DNA of 64,000 nt. Source: Planctomycetota bacterium (GTDB taxonomy: Bacteria; Planctomycetota; Phycisphaerae; Phycisphaerales; UBA1924). Where the stretch lies: contig JAFEBP010000007.1 of the NCBI GenBank assembly GCA_018242605.1, positions 1 to 64,000 of the forward strand, written 5' to 3'. The translations under genes were made by a program, and so were the position numbers. Shown here piece by piece: positions 54,011-64,000 of this stretch (within the stretch, counting starts at the first letter, position 1; every line of letters begins with the position of its first letter). The notes below the pieces were generated by a model, which saw nothing but the letters and a program-made list of their open reading frames with translations, had not been told where the DNA came from and made no database searches.

Positions 54011-54580
54011 TTACTGCGGCGCAACCGCGACCTTCGCCGCCCGGATCACCCGCTCGCCCCCCTGGGCCGCGATGGCGTAGCCGGCCTGGAACACCGACGC
54101 GATCCGCCCGGGCTCAACGCCCGCGGCGGCCTGCTGCATCACAGCCTCGTGACGGCCGGGCGTGAACTCATCGTTCGGGTTCGGCCGGATCACGCTCACG
54201 CCCTGTTGCCCCAGCACCTTCAGCAACTCAGCACGGATCACCTTCATCCCCGTCAACAACTGCTCGACGGTCGCCTTGGACTGATCCTGCGCCAACGCCA
54301 GATCGAAATGATCCACCACCGTCACCACCGAGGAAGCGACTCTCGCCGCCCCTTCCATCTTCGCCACCTGCTCGTTCTGAAGCGCGCGGCGCTGGTAGTT
54401 CTGAAAATCCGCCATCAACCGCAGCGACCGCGTGCGGGCCTCCTCCAGGTCGGCCTGCAGCTTCGCCGCGTCCATGCCGAAGGAATCCGCCGGTCCGAAG
54501 CCCGATTCTGAAGATTGACCGGAATCGGACGCCGCGTCCGGACCGTTGCCCGCTGTGGAGTTTGAATTGTCGTTGTTCAT
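54011..54580 (-). CDS. grpE: Nucleotide exchange factor GrpE
   Basis: 189 residues. After a Ser/Asn/Gly-rich N-terminus, a long helix (DAAKLQADLEEARTRSLRLMADFQNYQRRA) forms the dimer stalk. The C-terminal beta part has VVDHFDLAL, GMKVIRAELLKVLGQQGVSVI and the signature GYAIAAQGGERVIRAAKVAV (usually R.A.V.V). It releases ADP from DnaK; no dnaK is in the window. ATG at 54580 is followed by a family-like N-terminus; an upstream ATG at 54610 is less likely. Downstream of dnaJ on the same strand, 51 bp. Confidence 0.94.
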   Translation of the reverse strand: MNNDNSNSTAGNGPDAASDSGQSSESGFGPADSFGMDAAKLQADLEEARTRSLRLMADFQNYQRRALQNEQVAKMEGAARVASSVVTVVDHFDLALAQDQSKATVEQLLTGMKVIRAELLKVLGQQGVSVIRPNPNDEFTPGRHEAVMQQAAAGVEPGRIASVFQAGYAIAAQGGERVIRAAKVAVAPQ

Positions 54581-54631
54581 GTGCTTACGTCTCCACCACA
54601 TGGGTCGCACGCCTTCGCCCCGGGGGGCACA

Positions 54632-55771
54632 TCACCGACCCAGAAAGTCCTTCACTCGCTTCCAGAAGCTCTCGCTTTCGGGGAGCACCATCTTATCTTC
54701 CGTCGCCGCCAGGTCCCGCAGCAGTTGCTCCTGCTTCGCGGAGAGCCGCCGAGGCACCTCGATCTTGACAATCAATCCCAGATCGCCGCGCCGACCGCTG
54801 CGTAGGTTCGGCAACCCCTGTCCCTCGATGCGGAACGTGTGCCCGTGCTGCGTACCCCTGGGTATCGAGAAGGGCTTGGATCCCTCAAGCGTCGGCACCT
54901 GTATCTCCGAACCCAGCGCCGCCTGCGTGAACGCGATGGGCATCTCCAGCAGGAGATGATCGCCTTCGCGCTGGTACAGCTCGTGCTGCTTCACCCGCAC
55001 CACCACGTGCAGATCGCCCCGCGCCCCTTGACCCGCGGGAGACACTTCCGGCGGAGGCGGCTCGCCCTCACCGGTCACGCTCAGCGCCTGCCCATCGTGG
55101 ATGCCCTTGGGGATCTTGACCGACAGGTTCCGCTTCTTGGGCGTCCGGCCCTTGCCGCGGCACGAGGTGCAGAACTCCTTGACGATCTGACCGCGTCCGC
55201 CGCACGCCGGGCACGCCACCACCATCCGGAACATGCCGCCCAGCCCGGTCTGCTGCACCCGCCCCTGGCCGCCGCATGTCGCGCATTTGACCGGCTTGCT
55301 CCCCGGTTTGGCGCCGGTGCCCGTGCACGTTTCGCACACGTCCATCCGGGTGAACTCAACGTCGCGTTCGCACCCTTTGAACACCTCATCCAAAGTGATC
55401 GTGACTTCGGTCTCCAGATCGAACCCGCGGGCCGCCCCGCGGCGGCCGCCGCCGCCACCGAACCCACCGAAAATGTCGTTGAACATCGAGAAGATGTCGG
55501 TGGGGTCCATCCGCGAGAAGTCGTGGGCCGCGGCGCCCCGCCCCCGCAGTCCGTCGTGCCCGTACTGGTCGTAGATCTTGCGCTTCTCGGCATCGGCAAG
55601 AACCTCGTACGCCTCCGCCGATTCCTTGAACTTGGTCTCCGCTTCGGCGTCGCCCGGGTTGCGGTCCGGGTGGTACTTCATCGCCATGCGGCGGTACGCC
55701 CGCTTGACCTCCTCGGCGTCAGCGTTCTTCTCCAGGCCGAGCACTTCGTAGTAGTCGCGTTGGGTGGGCAT
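54632..55771 (-). CDS. dnaJ: Chaperone protein DnaJ
   Basis: 379 residues, class I Hsp40. J domain with the HPD motif (MKYHPDRNPGDAEAE). A Gly/Phe-rich segment (FNDIFGGFGGGGGRRG). A zinc-binding region with four CxxCxGxG repeats: CETCTGTG, CATCGGQG, CPACGGRG, CTSCRGKG. The C-terminal substrate-binding domains follow. The segment EPPPPEVSPAGQGARG lies in the first C-terminal domain. Complete family length. ATG 55771; groEL2 ends 135 bp upstream with a hairpin between, so dnaJ may be separately controlled. Confidence 0.97.
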   Translation of the reverse strand: MPTQRDYYEVLGLEKNADAEEVKRAYRRMAMKYHPDRNPGDAEAETKFKESAEAYEVLADAEKRKIYDQYGHDGLRGRGAAAHDFSRMDPTDIFSMFNDIFGGFGGGGGRRGAARGFDLETEVTITLDEVFKGCERDVEFTRMDVCETCTGTGAKPGSKPVKCATCGGQGRVQQTGLGGMFRMVVACPACGGRGQIVKEFCTSCRGKGRTPKKRNLSVKIPKGIHDGQALSVTGEGEPPPPEVSPAGQGARGDLHVVVRVKQHELYQREGDHLLLEMPIAFTQAALGSEIQVPTLEGSKPFSIPRGTQHGHTFRIEGQGLPNLRSGRRGDLGLIVKIEVPRRLSAKQEQLLRDLAATEDKMVLPESESFWKRVKDFLGR

Positions 55772-55847
55772 GGGTCTGGACGCTTCGTGCAGGATCATCG
55801 CCGGACGTCGTCGGGAACACGCCCCGCCTCCGGCGATCGGATTTCAG

Positions 55848-55882
55848 AAAACAGGCCCACGATCGGCTGACCGTGGGCCTGT
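55848..55882 (-). terminator. Hairpin after groEL2
   Basis: 11-bp stem ACAGGCCCACG (55851-55861) / CGTGGGCCTGT (55872-55882), with 10-nt loop. Followed on the minus strand by TTTTCTG. It could end the groES-groEL2 transcript or attenuate readthrough into dnaJ. Confidence 0.6.
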
Positions 55883-55905
55883 GGATCAGTCTGGGATCGG
55901 CGTCC

Positions 55906-57522
55906 TCAGGCCACAGCGCCCTCGACCGCGTTGGTCTCTTCCTTGAGCTCCGCGATGAGCACATCAGTCGTGAGCATCAGGCCGGCGACGCTCGCCGCGT
56001 TGATGAGGGCCGTCTTGGCCACCAGCGCCGCGTCGATGATGCCCGCCTTGACCAGGTCGGTGTACTCGCCGGTCGCGGCGTTGAAGCCGTTGGCGCCCTT
56101 GCTCTCGCGGACGTTCTCGACGATCAGATCGCCGTCGTAGCCAGCGTTCTCCGCGATCTGCTTGATCGGGGCCTCCACGGCCTGCAGAACGATGTCAAAG
56201 CCCAACTTCTCATCGTCGTTCTTCGACTTCTTCTGCGCCGCGCGGATCGCCTCCTGCGTGCGCAGCAGCGCCACGCCGCCGCCGGGAACATATCCGTCCT
56301 TCGCCGCCGCCCGCGTGCTCTTGAGCGCGTCGTCCACGAGGTCCTTGGTGGACTTCATGGCCGTCTCGGTCGCCCCGCCCACGGAGATCATCGCCACGCC
56401 GCTGGTCAGCTTGGCCAGACGCTCCATGAGCTTCTCGCGGTCGTAGTCGCTCGTGCTCTTGTCGTACTGAGACTTGATCTGCTCCGCACGGGCGTTGATC
56501 TCGGACTTCTTGCCCGCGCCCTCGATGATGGTCGTGTCGTCCTTGGTGACGACGATCTTCTTGGCCCGGCCCAGTTCGTTGAGTTCGACGCTCTCGAGCG
56601 AACGGCCCAGGTCCTCGCTGATGAACTCGCCGCCCGTGAGCACAGCGATGTCGCCGAGCATGGCCTTGCGGCGGTCGCCGAAGCCGGGGGCCTTGACGGC
56701 GCAGATCTTGAGCATGCCACGAAGGCGGTTCACCACCAGCGTTGCGAGCGCCTCGTTCTCGACTTCCTCGGCGATGAGCAGCACCGGCTTGCCGGTGGTC
56801 ACGACCTTGTTCAGCAGCGGGAGCAGGTCGGGCAGGTTGCTGATCTTCTTCTCGTAGATCAGGATGTACGCGTCCTCGAGCACGCACTCGGCGGTCTTGG
56901 GGTCGGTCATGAAGTACGGGGACAGGTAGCCCTTGTCGAACTGCATGCCCTCGACGTAATCCAGTGTGGTGTGGGCGGTCTTGCCGTCCTCGATCTCCAC
57001 CACTCCTTCGGCCCCGACCTTGCTGATCGCCTCGGCGATGATCTCGCCCACCTCGGCGTCGTGGTTGGCGGAGACGGTGGCCACCTTGCGGTAGTCATCC
57101 TTGCCCTTGCACTTGATCGCCATCGCGTCGATGGCCTCGGCGGCCGCTTCCGCCGCCTTGTTCACGCCCCGCTGCAGCATCACCGGGTTCGCGCCCGCAG
57201 TGACGTGACGCAGGCCCTCGGTGAAGATCGCCTGGGCGAGAACGGTCGCCGCGGTGGTACCGTCGCCGGCCTTGTCGGCCGTCTTCTTGGCCACCTCGTT
57301 CACCATCTTGGCGCCCATGGCCTGGAACGGCTCGGGGAGCGACACTTCCTTGGAGACGCTGACGCCGTCCTTGGTGATGTGCGGAGCCCCGTAGGACTTC
57401 TCGATCACCACGTGACGACCGGCGGGCCCCATCGTGCACTTGACCGCCTCGGCCAACCGATCGACCCCGCGCTTCATCTCGAGGAGCGCGGCATCGTTGA
57501 ACATGATCTGTTTCGTGGACAT
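55906..57522 (-). CDS. groEL: Chaperonin GroEL, divergent copy without GGM tail
   Basis: 538 residues. The 60-kDa chaperonin signature is intact: ATPase motif [57 protein letters not shown] and [12 protein letters not shown]. The C-terminus is [12 protein letters not shown], with no GGM repeats; GroEL in E. coli has a GGM tail of ~13 residues that stirs the folding cavity. It follows groES by 490 bp, with a four-helix-bundle cassette inserted between. AGGAG six nt before the ATG lies directly against the cassette end. It is clearly different from groEL1 at 59159-60895. Confidence 0.96.
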   Translation of the reverse strand: MSTKQIMFNDAALLEMKRGVDRLAEAVKCTMGPAGRHVVIEKSYGAPHITKDGVSVSKEVSLPEPFQAMGAKMVNEVAKKTADKAGDGTTAATVLAQAIFTEGLRHVTAGANPVMLQRGVNKAAEAAAEAIDAMAIKCKGKDDYRKVATVSANHDAEVGEIIAEAISKVGAEGVVEIEDGKTAHTTLDYVEGMQFDKGYLSPYFMTDPKTAECVLEDAYILIYEKKISNLPDLLPLLNKVVTTGKPVLLIAEEVENEALATLVVNRLRGMLKICAVKAPGFGDRRKAMLGDIAVLTGGEFISEDLGRSLESVELNELGRAKKIVVTKDDTTIIEGAGKKSEINARAEQIKSQYDKSTSDYDREKLMERLAKLTSGVAMISVGGATETAMKSTKDLVDDALKSTRAAAKDGYVPGGGVALLRTQEAIRAAQKKSKNDDEKLGFDIVLQAVEAPIKQIAENAGYDGDLIVENVRESKGANGFNAATGEYTDLVKAGIIDAALVAKTALINAASVAGLMLTTDVLIAELKEETNAVEGAVA

Positions 57523-57533
57523 GAATGACTCCT

Positions 57534-57561
57534 GGGATTCGGGACTCGGGATCCGGGACTC
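57534..57561 (+). repeat. Left 28-bp inverted heptad array
   Basis: Units GGGATTC, GGGACTC, GGGATCC, GGGACTC. Inverted relative to 57979-58006. Confidence 0.9.
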
Positions 57562-57570
57562 GAAAAGCCG

Positions 57571-57960
57571 TCAGCCCGGACCGCCCGTCTCCTCAATTTT
57601 TCTTTCGATCGAGCGGATGAGGCCTGAAAGCACCTGACCGCACGCCTGAACCGACTGCTGCAGACTCTGGCACTGCGTGCCGGATAGATACTCGAGCCGT
57701 TCCGCGAGAACCAACTGCGTGTCGACCTCGAACAAGGCCCCCCGAGCGACGCGGAGAAACCGAAGGTAATCCTGACTCGTTCCTCGGCCGTACCCCTCCG
57801 CGATGTTGCTCGCCACCGAGACAGCGCCGCGTCGGAGTTGGGAGGTCAGGCCGAACCGCTCACTCTGCGGCAAGGCGGCCGACGCCTTGTAGATCGCGAT
57901 CCCCATCTCGACCGCCCGCTGCCAGGCGTGCAAGTCGCGATGAGACGTGATCTCCGACAT
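57571..57960 (-). CDS. Four-helix-bundle protein (S23/IVS-type, PF05635-like)
   Basis: 129 residues. The sequence reads SHRDLHAWQRAVEMGIAIYK, LTSQLRRGAVSVASNIAEGYGR, DYLRFLRVARGALFEVDTQLVLAERLEYL; this D/L-W-x-x-A and S-x-x-x-N-I-A-E-G-x-x-R pattern is the signature of the four-helix-bundle family encoded in 23S rRNA intervening sequences. The proteins form pentamers and bind nucleic acid in related systems (Avd of diversity-generating retroelements). The ATG at 57960 has AAGGAG nine nt upstream; a GTG at 57978 abuts the repeat and lacks one. It lies inside a short cassette between groES and groEL2 and is on the operon strand. Confidence 0.93.
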   Translation of the reverse strand: MSEITSHRDLHAWQRAVEMGIAIYKASAALPQSERFGLTSQLRRGAVSVASNIAEGYGRGTSQDYLRFLRVARGALFEVDTQLVLAERLEYLSGTQCQSLQQSVQACGQVLSGLIRSIERKIEETGGPG

Positions 57961-57978
57961 CCTCGTGATCTCCTTCAC

Positions 57979-58006
57979 GAATCCCGAATCCCGAGTCCCG
58001 ATTCCC
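57979..58006 (-). repeat. Right 28-bp inverted heptad array
   Basis: Plus-strand units GAATCCC, GAATCCC, GAGTCCC, GATTCCC; reads GGGAATC GGGACTC and so on in the direction of the gene. It could pair with the left array in the transcript. Confidence 0.9.
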
Positions 58007-58012
58007 TCCTGA

Positions 58013-58303
58013 TTACCCCTCGATCACCCCCAGCAACTCACTCTCCCGCAGGATCAGGTGCTTTTCACCCTTGATCTCCACTTCGGTCCCGGCGTACTTG
58101 CCGTACACCACGGTGTCGCCTGCGTGCACCGACATCTCGGCCCGCTTGCCGTTCTCCAGGCGCTTGCCGGGTCCGGTGGACACGACCTTGCCCTTCACGG
58201 GCTTTTCCTTGCTCGACTCGGGAAGATAAATCCCCGAGGCGGTCTTGGTTTCGGCTTCAGAAGGCTTGACGAGGACGCGGTCTTCAAGAGGCTTGACGGC
58301 CAT
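58013..58303 (-). CDS. groES: Co-chaperonin GroES
   Basis: 96 residues. KPLEDRVLVKPSEAETKTASGIYLPESSKEKPVKGKVVSTGPG contains the mobile loop that binds GroEL, and DTVVYGKYAGTEVEIKGEKHLILRESELLGVIE closes the fold. It is the only groES in the window, for two groEL copies. DedA ends 18 bp upstream on the same strand and the cassette begins 6 nt after its stop. No CIRCE element is seen before it. Confidence 0.97.
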   Translation of the reverse strand: MAVKPLEDRVLVKPSEAETKTASGIYLPESSKEKPVKGKVVSTGPGKRLENGKRAEMSVHAGDTVVYGKYAGTEVEIKGEKHLILRESELLGVIEG

Positions 58304-58321
58304 TGCGAGTTCTCCGATTGC

Positions 58322-59104
58322 TTAGTGAACTTCCTTGCGAACTTCGCGTCCCTGGCTCTCGCCGGGTCCGCGCTGTTTGTACTCAACGAACGATTCCTGG
58401 GAGGGCGCCGGCTCCTGCCGAACCCCGCCCCAGACTTTTTTCCGGACATACCCGATCACGATCGGGACGAACCCCGCCGCGAACAGGCTGGTGATGACCA
58501 AGGCAAAGTTGTCCTTCACCCATGGCAGATTGAAGAAGTAATACCCGATCGTGCAGCAGACCCCGACCCACGCCAACCCGCCAACGGCTGAGTAGAGCAG
58601 GAAGCGGCTGGTTTTCATGTCGCTGATGCCCGCGACGAACGGCACCAGCGTCCGCATGAACGGCAGAAACCGAGAGACCAGCACCGCCAGCGCGCCGTAC
58701 TTGCGGAAGAACTGGTCCGCTCGCCGGAGATGATGCGGCTGCACCACCTTCCCGAATCGGCCACCGAACAGCTTCGTGATCGAAGCGCCGGCGGCTTCGA
58801 TGCTCGGCACCCCGCTCCCTGCCCGCAAGCTCAGCGCACGCCCGATCAGAAAGTTCGTGTAGTTGCCCACGAACGCCGCGACCCAGAGCACCGCGATCAC
58901 CGTCGGCAACTGCAGGATCCCCCGAGCGCAGATCGCGCCCACGGCGAACAACAGCGAGTCGCCGGGCAGCCACGGCATCACGACCAGACCCGTCTCGGCG
59001 AAGATAATGAGGAACACGACCGCGTAGGTCCATGCGCCCCATTCCTCCGCCGCATTGTCCAGATGCGTGTCGAGGTGACTGAAGAGATCCAAGATGGCCT
59101 GCAT
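58322..59104 (-). CDS. DedA-family (VTT-domain) membrane protein
   Basis: 260 residues. Features of the family: FAETGLVVMPWLPGDSLLFAVG, GRALSLRAG, and RFLPFMRTLVPFVAGISDM (the F/RFxPxxRTxxPxxAG motif with essential Arg). Five or six membrane segments. The family includes undecaprenyl-phosphate and phosphatidylethanolamine flippases, so lipid recycling is possible. The C-terminal ~30 residues are hydrophilic. Oddly located between groEL1 and groES on the same strand. Confidence 0.92.
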   Translation of the reverse strand: MQAILDLFSHLDTHLDNAAEEWGAWTYAVVFLIIFAETGLVVMPWLPGDSLLFAVGAICARGILQLPTVIAVLWVAAFVGNYTNFLIGRALSLRAGSGVPSIEAAGASITKLFGGRFGKVVQPHHLRRADQFFRKYGALAVLVSRFLPFMRTLVPFVAGISDMKTSRFLLYSAVGGLAWVGVCCTIGYYFFNLPWVKDNFALVITSLFAAGFVPIVIGYVRKKVWGGVRQEPAPSQESFVEYKQRGPGESQGREVRKEVH

Positions 59105-59117
59105 GTGGCCCTTTCAC

Positions 59118-59131
59118 GATTCCTGATTCCT
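59118..59131. repeat. Two GATTCCT heptads before dedA
   Basis: GATTCCT GATTCCT, followed by G, 14 nt upstream of the dedA start. Same period as, and one base from, the units bounding the cassette at 57534-58006. Confidence 0.55.
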
Positions 59132-59158
59132 GTACCAATCTGCGTCTCAAGCGGTGGA

Positions 59159-61158
<2,000 letters not shown>

Positions 61159-62778
61159 CTATCGATTCCCGAGCATTCCCATTCGCTCCCCCCGTCTCTG
61201 CTGACCCGCCACCGCACCAGCGTCGAGCACATCCACCGCCCCATCCCCGTTCACATCCCGCGGCGTCGCGTGCTGCAGGTACACATCGTCGACCGTGACC
61301 CGACCGTCCCCGTCAACGTCAAACGCCGCCCCGGTCGCCGCGCTCGTGAACACCGACGCCTCCTCCGCCGCCGGAAACAGGAACGAGAACGCCGGCCCCA
61401 CTCGCTGCGACCACGCCGCCTCGTTGTGCTGCTGGTTGAAACCGATCATGTGCTTGAGGTCGCCGCTCTCTGCGTAGTTCCCGCCCGTGTGCGTGGGCCG
61501 AATGAGCGCATCGCGCAGGTTGTACGTCAGCCAGTAGTTGTCGTCAGATGTGCCCGAATCGCCGCTGTCGAACCAGATTCGGATCGGTCGTTTGGCCTGA
61601 GCGGCCACGCGTCCGTCGATGTCCCCCACCTGCCACGCTCCGGACATCGCTCCTACCCGGGTCACGCTCCCGGTGAACTCCCAACCCATGTAGAGCGACA
61701 CCAGCGCCCCCATGCTGCTGCCGATCGCGCCGGTATCCGCGGCTCCGGTCAGCGTGCGGTACTGCGCATCGATCCGGGGTTTGAGTTCCTCCAGCAGGAA
61801 CCGCGAGTACCGATCCGCCCGCCCTCCGTCTTGCGGCGGGGTGTAGTCCGGGATGCGATTGGACGTGTTGTCCACGCCCACGATGATGCACTCGCGCATG
61901 GCCCCGGTCGCCACCTGCGTTGCGCTCGCCTGGTCCGCCGCCCACGTCCCGAACGGCCCCTGGTCGAACACGTTCTGACCGTCGTGCATGTAGATCACCG
62001 GGTACCGCCGCGCCGGGTGCTGGTCATACCCCCGAGGCAGCAAAACCCGATACGCCCGAACCTCTCCACCCAGACTCGTCGACGCCATCGACGGCGGGCT
62101 CGCTGGGTTGTAGTCCCTCCGCACGGCGCCGACGCCGGCCGCCGGCCAGTAGGTGTACACCTGCCCATCCTGCACCAACATCGCATCCAACCGCGACGAA
62201 TACACGCCCGCCGCGGGATCTCGCCCCGTCCCGTCCGCCGCCGTGAAGTAGAAGTCCATCACTGCCCGGGGAACCGCGACGCCGTTCGCGATCCAGGCCC
62301 GCTCCGTCCCCGCACGCCCGGCCCCGAACGGCACCATCTTTGTTGATGAATACGCCCCCGTTCCGCCCAGCCGCCACCGCAGCAACGGCGACGCCCACGC
62401 TGACCGGAACACCACCGCCTTCGCGGGCGGCGTGAGGACCGCGGCGGAAGTCGAACCCGCCAGCACTGTCCCGATCGCCGTGCCGTTGGTCGCCAACCGC
62501 TGCTGCGCCGGCGCATCGCTCCGCAGGTAGTACCGATACGAGTACGACGTGTTCTTGGGCAGGCTCACCGAGGCCTTCCACACCGGGTACACCCCCGGCT
62601 CCAACTTCACCGCCCGCGTCAGATCGTTCGCCCCCAACTCCGCAAGATCGCCCAGCACATAGACCGACTGCCCCAGGGTTGTGGTCTGGCTGATCTGGAA
62701 CGTGACCACCTCCCGGTCCTGCGCCCACGCCCCTCCGCACACCGCCAGCACATTGAGGATCATCAACCGGCGACGCAT
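61159..62778 (-). CDS. Secreted esterase with N-terminal starch-binding-like and C-terminal dockerin-like domains
   Basis: 539 residues. Signal peptide [21 protein letters not shown]-terminal ~100 residues ([45 protein letters not shown]) are a CBM20/CBM48-like fold. Residues ~210-460 are an enterochelin esterase/esterase D-like alpha/beta hydrolase: [16 protein letters not shown], nucleophile Ser in [16 protein letters not shown], and a His-bearing NQQHNEAAW. The C-terminus has [15 protein letters not shown] and [14 protein letters not shown], a pair of EF-hand loops of dockerin type. GGGAG precedes the ATG. It likely acts on a polysaccharide ester outside the cell. Confidence 0.9.
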   Translation of the reverse strand: MRRRLMILNVLAVCGGAWAQDREVVTFQISQTTTLGQSVYVLGDLAELGANDLTRAVKLEPGVYPVWKASVSLPKNTSYSYRYYLRSDAPAQQRLATNGTAIGTVLAGSTSAAVLTPPAKAVVFRSAWASPLLRWRLGGTGAYSSTKMVPFGAGRAGTERAWIANGVAVPRAVMDFYFTAADGTGRDPAAGVYSSRLDAMLVQDGQVYTYWPAAGVGAVRRDYNPASPPSMASTSLGGEVRAYRVLLPRGYDQHPARRYPVIYMHDGQNVFDQGPFGTWAADQASATQVATGAMRECIIVGVDNTSNRIPDYTPPQDGGRADRYSRFLLEELKPRIDAQYRTLTGAADTGAIGSSMGALVSLYMGWEFTGSVTRVGAMSGAWQVGDIDGRVAAQAKRPIRIWFDSGDSGTSDDNYWLTYNLRDALIRPTHTGGNYAESGDLKHMIGFNQQHNEAAWSQRVGPAFSFLFPAAEEASVFTSAATGAAFDVDGDGRVTVDDVYLQHATPRDVNGDGAVDVLDAGAVAGQQRRGERMGMLGNR

Positions 62779-62902
62779 CGACGAACTCCCTTTGGGAACA
62801 GGATCCGAAACGAACGACACCCTGCACTCCCACGACCAGCCCTCAATCGTAGCGACCGCCAATCGCCGCCCTCGTTTTTCAGAGGTCCTACGCTCCGGAA
62901 CC

Positions 62903-63898
62903 ATGCCACGCCCAGTCACACTCTTCACCGGTCAATGGGCCGATCTTCCCATCGAAGTCCTTGCCCAGAAGGCCAGATCCTTCGGATACGACGGCCTTGA
63001 ACTGGCATGCTGGGGCGATCACTTCGAGGTCGACAAGGCCCTTTCCAGTGACTCTTATTGCAAGAGCCGCACCGACATCCTCGCGCGGAACGGGCTCAAG
63101 TGCTTCGCCGTCAGCAATCACCTCGTGGGTCAGTGTGTCTGCGACGTGATCGACGAGCGCCACAAGTCCATCCTCCCCGCCCGTGTCTGGGGCGACGGCA
63201 AGCCCGAAGGCGTGCGCGAGCGAGCAGCGCAGGAGATGAAGGACACCGCCGCCGCCGCCGCCCGCCTGGGCGTCAAGATCGTGAACGGCTTCACCGGCTC
63301 CTCCGTCTGGCACAAGTTGTATTTCTTCCCCCCTACCTCCGCCGCCGAGATCGAAGCCGGCTACCGCGATTTCGCAGCCCGCTGGAATCCCATCTTCGAC
63401 GCCTTCGACAAGCACAAGGTCCTCTTCGGCCTCGAAGTGCACCCCACGGAAATCGCCTACGACCTCCACACCACCCGCCTCGCACTCGAGGCCGTCGGCA
63501 ACCGCCCGACCTTCGGCTTCAACTTCGATCCCTCCCACCTCATCTGGCAGGGCATTGATCCGGTGAAGTTCATCGACGCCTACGCCGGCCGCATCTACCA
63601 CGTCCACGTCAAGGACGCCCAACGCAACCTCGACGGCACCTCCTCCATCCTCGCTTCTCATCTGGCCTTCGGTGATCACCGCCGCGGCTGGGATTTCCGC
63701 TCACCCGGCCGGGGCGAAGTCAATTTCGAGGAGATCATCCGCGCCCTCAACCGCGCCCAATACCACGGCCCCTTGAGCGTCGAGTGGGAAGACAGCGGCA
63801 TGGACCGCGAGCACGGCGCACGCGAAGCCTCCGCCTTCGTGCGGCGGTTGGACTTTGAGCCCTCGCGCATCGCCTTCGACGCCGCGTTCGACAAGTAA
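62903..63898 (+). CDS. Sugar phosphate isomerase/epimerase-like TIM barrel protein
   Basis: 331 residues. TIM-barrel signatures of the xylose isomerase-like family: [77 protein letters not shown], and [13 protein letters not shown]. The Glu, Asp, His and Glu at strand ends should bind a divalent metal. Family members interconvert keto and aldo sugars or inositol derivatives; the substrate is unknown. ATG 62903 chosen for homology to short N-termini. Divergent from the esterase gene, 124 bp. Confidence 0.9.
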   Translation: MPRPVTLFTGQWADLPIEVLAQKARSFGYDGLELACWGDHFEVDKALSSDSYCKSRTDILARNGLKCFAVSNHLVGQCVCDVIDERHKSILPARVWGDGKPEGVRERAAQEMKDTAAAAARLGVKIVNGFTGSSVWHKLYFFPPTSAAEIEAGYRDFAARWNPIFDAFDKHKVLFGLEVHPTEIAYDLHTTRLALEAVGNRPTFGFNFDPSHLIWQGIDPVKFIDAYAGRIYHVHVKDAQRNLDGTSSILASHLAFGDHRRGWDFRSPGRGEVNFEEIIRALNRAQYHGPLSVEWEDSGMDREHGAREASAFVRRLDFEPSRIAFDAAFDK

Positions 63899-63915
63899 CG
63901 ACCGCTCCTTGGATT

Positions 63916-64000
63916 TCAGGAATTCTGCTGCGGCTGCGAGGTCTGCCCGCACTCGCGCAGCGAGCCGGGGCCGAACGTGATCGCGTTTTTGCCTTGGCGC
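63916..64000 (-). CDS. 3' end of a gene running off the window
   Basis: The last 27 codons plus stop of a minus-strand frame: ends FGPGSLRECGQTSQPQQNS. Codons are strongly GC3-biased like real genes here (GGC, ACG, TTC, CCC, CTG), unlike the competing frame. Too short to name. Confidence 0.45.
   Translation of the reverse strand, partial: RQGKNAITFGPGSLRECGQTSQPQQNS

Larger units (their letters stand above)
57534..58006 (-). mobile_element. Candidate 473-bp four-helix-bundle (IVS-like) cassette
   Basis: Bounded by inverted 28-bp arrays of four 7-nt units: 57534-57561 (GGGATTC GGGACTC and two more) and 57979-58006 (GAATCCC GAATCCC GAGTCCC GATTCCC). They match at 25 of 28 positions; in RNA two of three mismatches become G-U pairs. 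Immediately outside both ends is TCCT (57530-57533 and 58007-58010), a possible 4-bp target duplication. The only gene inside is the four-helix-bundle gene, with 18 nt and 9 nt between it and the arrays. One end is 6 nt from the groES stop; the other abuts the groEL2 ribosome-binding site. No transposase is encoded. Confidence 0.65.

Noticed and set aside
55873..57528. Long plus-strand open frame opposite groEL2
   Set aside because: Antisense shadow of a conserved chaperonin gene in GC-rich sequence; no family similarity or ribosome-binding site.

Overview
The window is high-GC bacterial chromosome, most likely a planctomycete of the class Phycisphaerae. That placement is inference, resting on: prepilin-type proteins with the [16 protein letters not shown] leader, secreted proteins ending in paired dockerin-like EF-hand loops, right-handed beta-helix exported proteins, an FHA-GAF-PP2C regulator, a CxxCGYD zinc-ribbon membrane protein, two divergent GroELs, and a reduced cell-wall cluster (rsmH, LysM protein, FtsL-like protein, ftsI). 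No rRNA, tRNA, CRISPR array, transposase or phage gene was recognised. Species cannot be named from this.

Layout. 0-3.4 kb: a zinc-ribbon membrane protein whose last motif is cut by a stop codon, a 7-nt repeat cluster, a stress pair (YflT-like and DUF892 ferritin-like), then 1.3 kb without genes that holds seven copies of a 13-bp motif. 3.4-8.4 kb: MFS transporter, Obg GTPase, two paralogous exported beta-helix proteins. 8.4-13 kb: division/wall cluster. 13-21.7 kb: sugar-type ABC ATPase, a large exported serine hydrolase with four N-terminal repeats, a Ser/Thr kinase, trigger factor. 21.7-26.8 kb: type II secretion pseudopilins K-J-I-H-G plus GspF. 26.8-33.5 kb: exported glutathione peroxidase, AAE transporter, double-domain PTPS protein, lipoproteins, nrdR, peptidoglycan amidase, rpmE. 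33.6-41 kb: HD-like protein, FHA-GAF-PP2C, isolated nuoD, DUF2798, GNAT, citrate synthase, parvulin lipoprotein. 41-44 kb: two nearly identical prepilin-type genes, each with its own promoter, hairpin-bearing leader and terminator. 44-49 kb: agmatinase, tilS, ctaB, pyrG. 49-53 kb: large secreted EF-hand protein and a HEAT-like exported protein. 53-61 kb: minus-strand chaperone block groEL1, dedA, groES, four-helix-bundle cassette, groEL2, dnaJ, grpE, fmdB, acpS. 61-64 kb: secreted CBM/esterase/dockerin protein and a sugar isomerase-like protein.

The strongest candidates for something undescribed are: (1) a 473-bp cassette (57534-58006) carrying only a four-helix-bundle (S23/IVS-type) gene, bounded by 28-bp inverted arrays of 7-nt repeats and a possible 4-bp target duplication, sitting exactly in the groES-groEL2 junction; (2) the CCAAAACTTCATC array before the MFS gene, with isolated copies elsewhere, one just before the amidase gene; (3) duplicated prepilin-type genes whose leaders keep hairpins in the same place with different sequences.
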